A DNA stretch of 64,000 nt from DASRSS01 sp035765515 (GTDB lineage Bacteria; Actinomycetota; Actinomycetes; Mycobacteriales; Jatrophihabitantaceae). Positions 60,264 through 64,000 of the stretch are shown here, one piece after another. Where the stretch lies: the NCBI GenBank assembly GCA_035765515.1, contig DASTXN010000043.1, positions 1-64,000 of the forward strand, read 5' to 3'. A program made the translations under genes and the position numbers. Every line of letters starts with the position of its first letter. Positions within the stretch are counted from its first letter, which is position 1. Under the pieces are notes generated by a model, which was given only the letters and a program-made list of their open reading frames with translations, had not been told where the DNA came from and searched no databases.

Positions 60264-60290
60264 GTTTACCTTCTGGCGCGCCGCGGGTAA
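60264..60290 (+). promoter_or_regulatory. Sigma-B/F-type promoter of csbD
   Basis: GTTT (60264-60267), 17 bp, GGGTAA (60285-60290), matching the general-stress promoter pattern of Gram-positives. About 30 nt of leader precede csbD. Confidence 0.6.
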
Positions 60291-60329
60291 CCCCATGGGC
60301 AACCGGCGTTCGAGGAAGGGACTTCGATC

Positions 60330-60503
60330 ATGAGCGCAGTCGACAAGGCCAAGCACGCGATGGACGACGCGGAGGGCAAGGCGAAGGAGGCGCTCGGGCG
60401 CGCCACCGGTGACAAGAGCACCGAGAACGAGGGCAAGGCCGACCAGTCCGTCGCCGACCTGAAGCAGGCGGGCGAGAAGGCCAAGGACGCCTTCAAGCAC
60501 TGA
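60330..60503 (+). CDS. CsbD family general-stress protein
   Basis: A 57-residue, Lys/Ala/Glu-rich hydrophilic protein: MSAVDKAKHAMDDAEGKAKE is the CsbD pattern. Strong GAGGAAGGG lies upstream of ATG 60330. A sigma-B-like promoter and a strong terminator bracket it as a single-gene unit. The molecular role of the family is not known. Confidence 0.9.
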   Translation: MSAVDKAKHAMDDAEGKAKEALGRATGDKSTENEGKADQSVADLKQAGEKAKDAFKH

Positions 60504-60518
60504 GCCCATTAGCTCGCG

Positions 60519-60549
60519 CGGCGCCCCGGCAGGATCTGTCGGGGCGCCG
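60519..60549 (+). terminator. Terminator hairpin after csbD
   Basis: CGGCGCCCCG pairs exactly with CGGGGCGCCG; the stem continues through a G-T pair and CAG/CTG to a GAT triloop. No long T-run follows. Confidence 0.7.
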
Positions 60550-60565
60550 TCGCTATGGTGTGCCG

Positions 60566-61030
60566 ATGAACCCCCAGCTTCGTCCGCAGAAGCGTGGCCG
60601 CAAGATCGCCATGACGTCCGAGGAGATCGACGCGTTCCTCGCCGAGCAGCGCACCTGCCGCGTGGCCACGATCGGCCCGGACGGTCCGCACGCGACGCCG
60701 CTGTGGTTCTACTGGGACGGCCAGTACTTCTGGCTGTACTCGATCACGCGTGCCCAGCGCTGGGCCGATCTCATGCGCGATCCGCGGATCGGCATCACGG
60801 TTGATGCCGGCGAGGACTACTTCGGCCTGCACGGCGTGGAGATCACCGGCACCGTCGAGGTCGTCGGCGAGGTGCCGCGCACCGGTGAGCCGAACGAGCA
60901 GCTGGCCGCGGTCGAAGCCGCATTCGTGAAGAAGAACTTCGGCCTCGACGAGATGTTCCACGACCAGAAGCACGCCTGGCTTCGGGTCACGCCGTCCAAG
61001 ATCGCCAGCTGGGATTTCCGCAAACTTTGA
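60566..61030 (+). CDS. PPOX-class (F420- or flavin-binding) oxidoreductase-like protein
   Basis: A 154-residue split-barrel protein. The segments AEQRTCRVATIGPDGPHATPLWF and the following FWLYSIT region are the PPOX-class pattern; cofactor F420 or FMN is likely. ATG 60566 lies 6 nt after TATGGT (60554-60559), a leaderless layout; GTG 60560 in frame is less likely as it directly touches the hexamer. Confidence 0.82.
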   Translation: MNPQLRPQKRGRKIAMTSEEIDAFLAEQRTCRVATIGPDGPHATPLWFYWDGQYFWLYSITRAQRWADLMRDPRIGITVDAGEDYFGLHGVEITGTVEVVGEVPRTGEPNEQLAAVEAAFVKKNFGLDEMFHDQKHAWLRVTPSKIASWDFRKL

Positions 61031-61064
61031 CCGCGAACGCCCGACACGGGTGTAGAACTACCCC

Positions 61065-61298
61065 ATGGCGTTCGTCGTCGTAGCGGTGGTCGTGCTGGCG
61101 CTTGCCTGCGCCGCGTGGGTCGACCACCGGGACCGCAAGCGCCGGCGGAGGCGTCGCGGTGCCGGCGAGATGATCGGCAACCGCAGGCAACGGATGCTCG
61201 GATCCCGGTCCGCCGGCGAGCGCGGCGCGCCGACCACCGAGGCATGGAACCCGGGTGCCCGCGAGCGCATGCGCGAGCAGTCCTTCGGCGACTACTGA
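61065..61298 (+). CDS. Small single-helix membrane protein
   Basis: A 77-residue protein with one N-terminal helix (residues 2-18) and a highly basic juxtamembrane stretch (RDRKRRRRRRG), then a hydrophilic tail. TAGAAC (61053-61058) ends 6 nt before ATG 61065, so it is probably leaderless. I do not recognise the family. Confidence 0.65.
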   Translation: MAFVVVAVVVLALACAAWVDHRDRKRRRRRRGAGEMIGNRRQRMLGSRSAGERGAPTTEAWNPGARERMREQSFGDY

Positions 61299-61310
61299 CC
61301 CGCGGGCGAG

Positions 61311-62831
61311 TCAGCCGAAGACGACGCCCTGAGCCAGGGGCAGCTCGGTCGAGTAGTTGACCGTGTTCGTCGCGCGGCGCATATACGCCTTCCACGCGTC
61401 CGAGCCGGACTCGCGGCCGCCACCGGTCTCCTTCTCGCCGCCGAACGCGCCGCCAATCTCGGCGCCGGACGGGCCGATGTTCACGTTCGCAATGCCGCAG
61501 TCCGAACCCTCGGGCGAGGTGAACCGCTCGGCCTCGCGCACGTTCAGCGTGAAGATCGACGACGACAGGCCCTGCGGCACGTCATTGTGCATCTCCAGCG
61601 CGTCATCGAACGAGTCGTAGGTCATCACGTACAGGATCGGAGCGAACGTCTCGGCCTGCACGATCTCGCTCTGCGTCGGCATGCGCACCAGCGCCGGCTG
61701 CACGTAGTACGCGTCGGACGCCTCGTCGGCCAGCACGCGAGAACCACCGGCGATCAGCTCGCCGCCGTTGGCCTGCGCCTTCTCCAGCGCGGCCACGTAA
61801 CCGTCGTAGGACGCCTGGTCGATCAGCGGCCCGACCAGCGTGCCGGACTCCAGCGGCGAGCCGATCGGCAGCGTCTCGTAGGCGGACTTGAGCCGGGCCA
61901 CCAGCTCGTCCGCGATCGAGGAGTGGACGATCACGCGGCGCAGCGTGGTGCAGCGCTGGCCCGCCGTCCCTGCCGCGGAGAACACGATGCCGCGAACCGC
62001 GAGGTCCAGATCGGCGGACGGTGCCACGATCGCCGCGTTGTTGCCGCCGAGTTCGAGCAGCAGCCGGCCGAAGCGGGACGCCACCCGCGGAGCCACAGCG
62101 CGGCCCATCCGGGTCGATCCCGTAGCCGAGAGCAGCGCGACGCGCGGGTCGTCCACGAGCGCCTCGCCGACCTCGGCGCCGCCGAGCACCAGCGCCGAGA
62201 CCGCGGCCGGAGCGCCGACGCGCCGCGCCGCCTCGGCGAGCAGCGCCTGGCAGGCGAGCGCGGTGAGCAGTGTCTTCTCCGACGGCTTCCACACCACCGG
62301 GTCGCCGCAGACGAGCGCCAGCGCCGTGTTCCACGACCACACCGCGACCGGGAAGTTGAAGGCGCTGATCACGCCGACGACCCCGAGCGGGTGCCACTGC
62401 TCCATCATCCGGTGGCCGGGACGCTCGGACGCGATGGTGAGGCCGAACAGCTGCCGCGACTGGCCGACAGCCAGGTCGCAGATGTCGATCATCTCCTGGA
62501 CCTCGCCGAGGCCCTCGGAACGGATCTTGCCCGCCTCGATCGACACGAGCGCGCCGAGGTCTTCCTTGTGCTCGCGCAGCAGCAGGCCCAGCTCGCGGAC
62601 CAGCTGGCCGCGCACCGGCGCCGGAACCGTCCGCCAGGTACGGAATGCCTCGGCCGCCTCGCCCACGATGCGGTCGACGTCCGACGCGGTGTGCGCGCGC
62701 ACCCGGCCCAGCTCGCCACCGGTGATGGGGGAGCGGGCGATCAGTTCGCCTTCGCCGGGCAGTTCGACGCCCAGGCGGGACAGGATCGCAGCGGCCTCGG
62801 CGGCGAGGTCTTCGTGGCGGGGGAGGGTCAT
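61311..62831 (-). CDS. ALDH7-type aldehyde dehydrogenase, aminoadipate-semialdehyde/P6C dehydrogenase
   Basis: A 506-residue aldehyde dehydrogenase. Asn159 (SAFNFPV), Glu260 (LLLELGGNN) and Cys294 (GTAGQRCTT) are present. The C-terminal GPSGAEIGGAFGGEKETGGG and SDAWKAYMRRATNTVNYS match the ALDH7 (antiquitin/AmaB/Pcd) group, which oxidises L-aminoadipate semialdehyde in lysine degradation. No lysine 6-aminotransferase is adjacent. It is divergent from a LysR regulator. Confidence 0.88.
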   Translation of the reverse strand: MTLPRHEDLAAEAAAILSRLGVELPGEGELIARSPITGGELGRVRAHTASDVDRIVGEAAEAFRTWRTVPAPVRGQLVRELGLLLREHKEDLGALVSIEAGKIRSEGLGEVQEMIDICDLAVGQSRQLFGLTIASERPGHRMMEQWHPLGVVGVISAFNFPVAVWSWNTALALVCGDPVVWKPSEKTLLTALACQALLAEAARRVGAPAAVSALVLGGAEVGEALVDDPRVALLSATGSTRMGRAVAPRVASRFGRLLLELGGNNAAIVAPSADLDLAVRGIVFSAAGTAGQRCTTLRRVIVHSSIADELVARLKSAYETLPIGSPLESGTLVGPLIDQASYDGYVAALEKAQANGGELIAGGSRVLADEASDAYYVQPALVRMPTQSEIVQAETFAPILYVMTYDSFDDALEMHNDVPQGLSSSIFTLNVREAERFTSPEGSDCGIANVNIGPSGAEIGGAFGGEKETGGGRESGSDAWKAYMRRATNTVNYSTELPLAQGVVFG

Positions 62832-62896
62832 GGCGCGGGGACTCCTAAGTCGGCAAGCTGCTTACGACTACCTAGCTTATGCCGTAAGTTGTACTT
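62832..62896. promoter_or_regulatory. Divergent ALDH7/LysR control region
   Basis: CTTACG (62861-62866) and its complement CGTAAG (62883-62888) frame 16 bp; CTTA-N5-TAAG lies inside at 62876-62888. These are candidate LysR-binding sites. AGTTGTACTT (62887-62896) recurs upstream of the 2OG oxygenase (minus strand, about 45741-45751). Confidence 0.5.
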
Positions 62897-63817
62897 ATGG
62901 CTAATGGCGTCGCGACCGGGCTGGACGTCGGCCGGTTGCGGCTGCTGCGCGAGGTGGCCCTGCGCGGCACGATCGCCGGCGCCGCGCGCTCGCTGGGACT
63001 GACCTCCTCGGCCGTATCGCAGCAGCTTGCCGTCCTCGAGCGCGAGGCCGGGACGCCGCTGGTCGACCGCTCGCCGCGGGGCGTGCAGCTCACCGGGGCC
63101 GGTCACGCCCTGGCCGGGCGGGCCGGCGAGGTGCTGGACGTGCTCGCGGCCGCCCGCGCGGATCTGGACCGGATTGCCGGCTCGCTCAGCGGGCCGGTCG
63201 CGCTTGCGTCGGTCGCGAGCGGCGCCGCAACGTTCGTCTCCGACGCCGTGGCCGGCTTGCGCGAGACCCATCCCGGCATCTCGGTCAGCGTCACCGCGGC
63301 CGAGCCCGCGCGCGCCCTGGACTTGCTGCTCGCCGGCGACGTCGATCTCGCCGTCGTGGACGAGTACGACCACGTGCCGCTAGCGGTGCCCGACTACGTG
63401 GTCGCCCGCGAACTGTGCGCCGAGCCGCTGGTGGCCGTCCTTCCCGCGGGATGGCCGGGCCGGCGCCGTCCGGACCTGACCGACCTGGCCGACGCCGACT
63501 GGGTGATGCCGCCGGAGGAGGCGGCGTGCGGGCTGGCCGTGCGTATCGCCTGCCGGTCGGCCGGTTTCGAGCCCCGCGTGCGGTGGGAGACCGACGACAT
63601 GCTGCTGCTGGCGCGCTGCGTCGCGGCCGGCCACGGGGTCGCGGTGCTGCCGCGACTGTCCGTCGCCGACACCGGCGATTTGAGCGCCAAGATCGATGTC
63701 CGCAGCCTGCGCGATCCGGTGCTGCGGCGGCGGCTTTCCGCGGTCGGCCGGGCCAGCGCGCTGGCCCGGCCGGTGGTCTCCGCCGTGGTGGACGCCCTCG
63801 CCGCCGCAGTGCGGTAG
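62897..63817 (+). CDS. LysR family transcriptional regulator
   Basis: A 306-residue LysR-type regulator (IciA/ArgP-like length). HTH: LRLLREVALRGTIAGAARSLGLTSSAVSQQLAVLE-type sequence over residues 10-45 (key part AGAARSLGLTSSAVSQQL). The effector domain begins near residue 95. ATG 62897. It is divergent from the ALDH7 gene and presumably controls it, perhaps in response to lysine or an intermediate (inference). Confidence 0.88.
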   Translation: MANGVATGLDVGRLRLLREVALRGTIAGAARSLGLTSSAVSQQLAVLEREAGTPLVDRSPRGVQLTGAGHALAGRAGEVLDVLAAARADLDRIAGSLSGPVALASVASGAATFVSDAVAGLRETHPGISVSVTAAEPARALDLLLAGDVDLAVVDEYDHVPLAVPDYVVARELCAEPLVAVLPAGWPGRRRPDLTDLADADWVMPPEEAACGLAVRIACRSAGFEPRVRWETDDMLLLARCVAAGHGVAVLPRLSVADTGDLSAKIDVRSLRDPVLRRRLSAVGRASALARPVVSAVVDALAAAVR

Positions 63818-63897
63818 CCGGCCGTTAGCACGCCCGTCGGCAGTGTCCGAGTTGGGGGTGATGTGAAGTCCGATTTGCGACGTAGCAGGATTGCACC

Positions 63898-63926
63898 TTG
63901 ACGAACGGGAACGACACGCGTGTAAT
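63898..63926 (+). promoter_or_regulatory. Strong housekeeping promoter for the next gene beyond the window
   Basis: TTGACG (63898-63903), 17 bp, TGTAAT (63921-63926). The expected leader runs about 65-70 nt to the ribosome site GAAGGAGGA at the window end. The rest of 63818-64000 holds no gene. Confidence 0.7.
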
Positions 63927-63991
63927 TCCATACGTGTGGTGAACACCCGTGCTGAACTCCAGCGCTGACCACCCAGCGTGCCCTGCGATCT

Positions 63992-64000
63992 GAAGGAGGA
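63992..64000 (+). promoter_or_regulatory. Shine-Dalgarno sequence of an off-window gene
   Basis: GAAGGAGGA at the last bases of the window, a near-perfect anti-16S match; the start codon should follow within about 10 nt. Confidence 0.65.

Noticed and set aside
1..64000. CRISPR arrays, rRNA, tRNA genes, transposases
   Set aside because: No regularly spaced repeat series, no tRNA-like or rRNA sequence and no DDE/recombinase motifs were seen in any frame.

Overview
The window is a 64 kb piece of a high-GC actinobacterial chromosome. Evidence: very high third-position GC, many GTG/TTG starts, a mycothiol biosynthesis gene (mshB), actinobacterial-type glgM/glgC, an actinobacterial dapC/D/E succinylase route to lysine and cell-wall diaminopimelate, a DUF222-HNH gene and an F420/PPOX-type protein. 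The order mshB, membrane protein, fdxA, dapD/dapE, LOG protein, folP2-like, DivIVA-domain protein, tag, DUF3117 and glgM/glgC follows the Mycobacterium tuberculosis Rv1170-Rv1213 neighbourhood as I remember it, but dispersed repeats and gene content look more like a Frankiales/Jatrophihabitans-type soil actinobacterium than a mycobacterium (inference).

Layout. 1-5.4 kb, minus strand: a truncated Tat/Rieske lipoprotein, a DUF222-HNH endonuclease whose HNH motif is interrupted by a small palindrome, and two back-to-back ECF sigma/anti-sigma pairs with a membrane protein. 5.4-16 kb: an SDR, an MFS exporter with its TetR regulator and paired operators, a VOC protein, fatty acyl-CoA ligase, an ABC1 kinase, an aldehyde dehydrogenase, a repeat-rich gap, and an MpaB-type oxygenase (DUF2236) divergent from a TetR with twin operators. 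16-22.7 kb: a DEAD-box helicase with a hairpin leader, a decayed ABC exporter, typA, and an aminotransferase/omega-amidase pair. 22.8-29 kb: a complete oligopeptide ABC transporter. 29-45 kb: the conserved actinobacterial core (mycothiol, ferredoxin, diaminopimelate, folate-like, DNA repair, peptidase, glycogen). 

44.8-55.4 kb is an accessory amino-acid island: a BesD-like Fe(II)/2-oxoglutarate oxygenase, an IclR regulator, a polar amino-acid ABC importer, a PucR regulator, a GNAT acyltransferase coupled to an N-succinylamino-acid-racemase-type enolase, a second paralogous binding protein without its own permease, and a DAO-type flavoprotein oxidase. It is the best candidate for an undescribed system. 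55.4-60.3 kb is a translationally coupled operon of a 946-residue FAD/Fe-S oxidase, dapC and an SDR. 60.3-64 kb: a sigma-B-type csbD, a PPOX protein, a small membrane protein, an ALDH7 lysine-catabolism-type dehydrogenase divergent from a LysR regulator, and a strong promoter for a gene beginning just past the window.

A window-wide feature is leaderless transcription: at least ten genes have a TANNNT hexamer ending 6-8 nt before the start codon and no Shine-Dalgarno sequence. No rRNA, tRNA, CRISPR array or transposase gene was seen.
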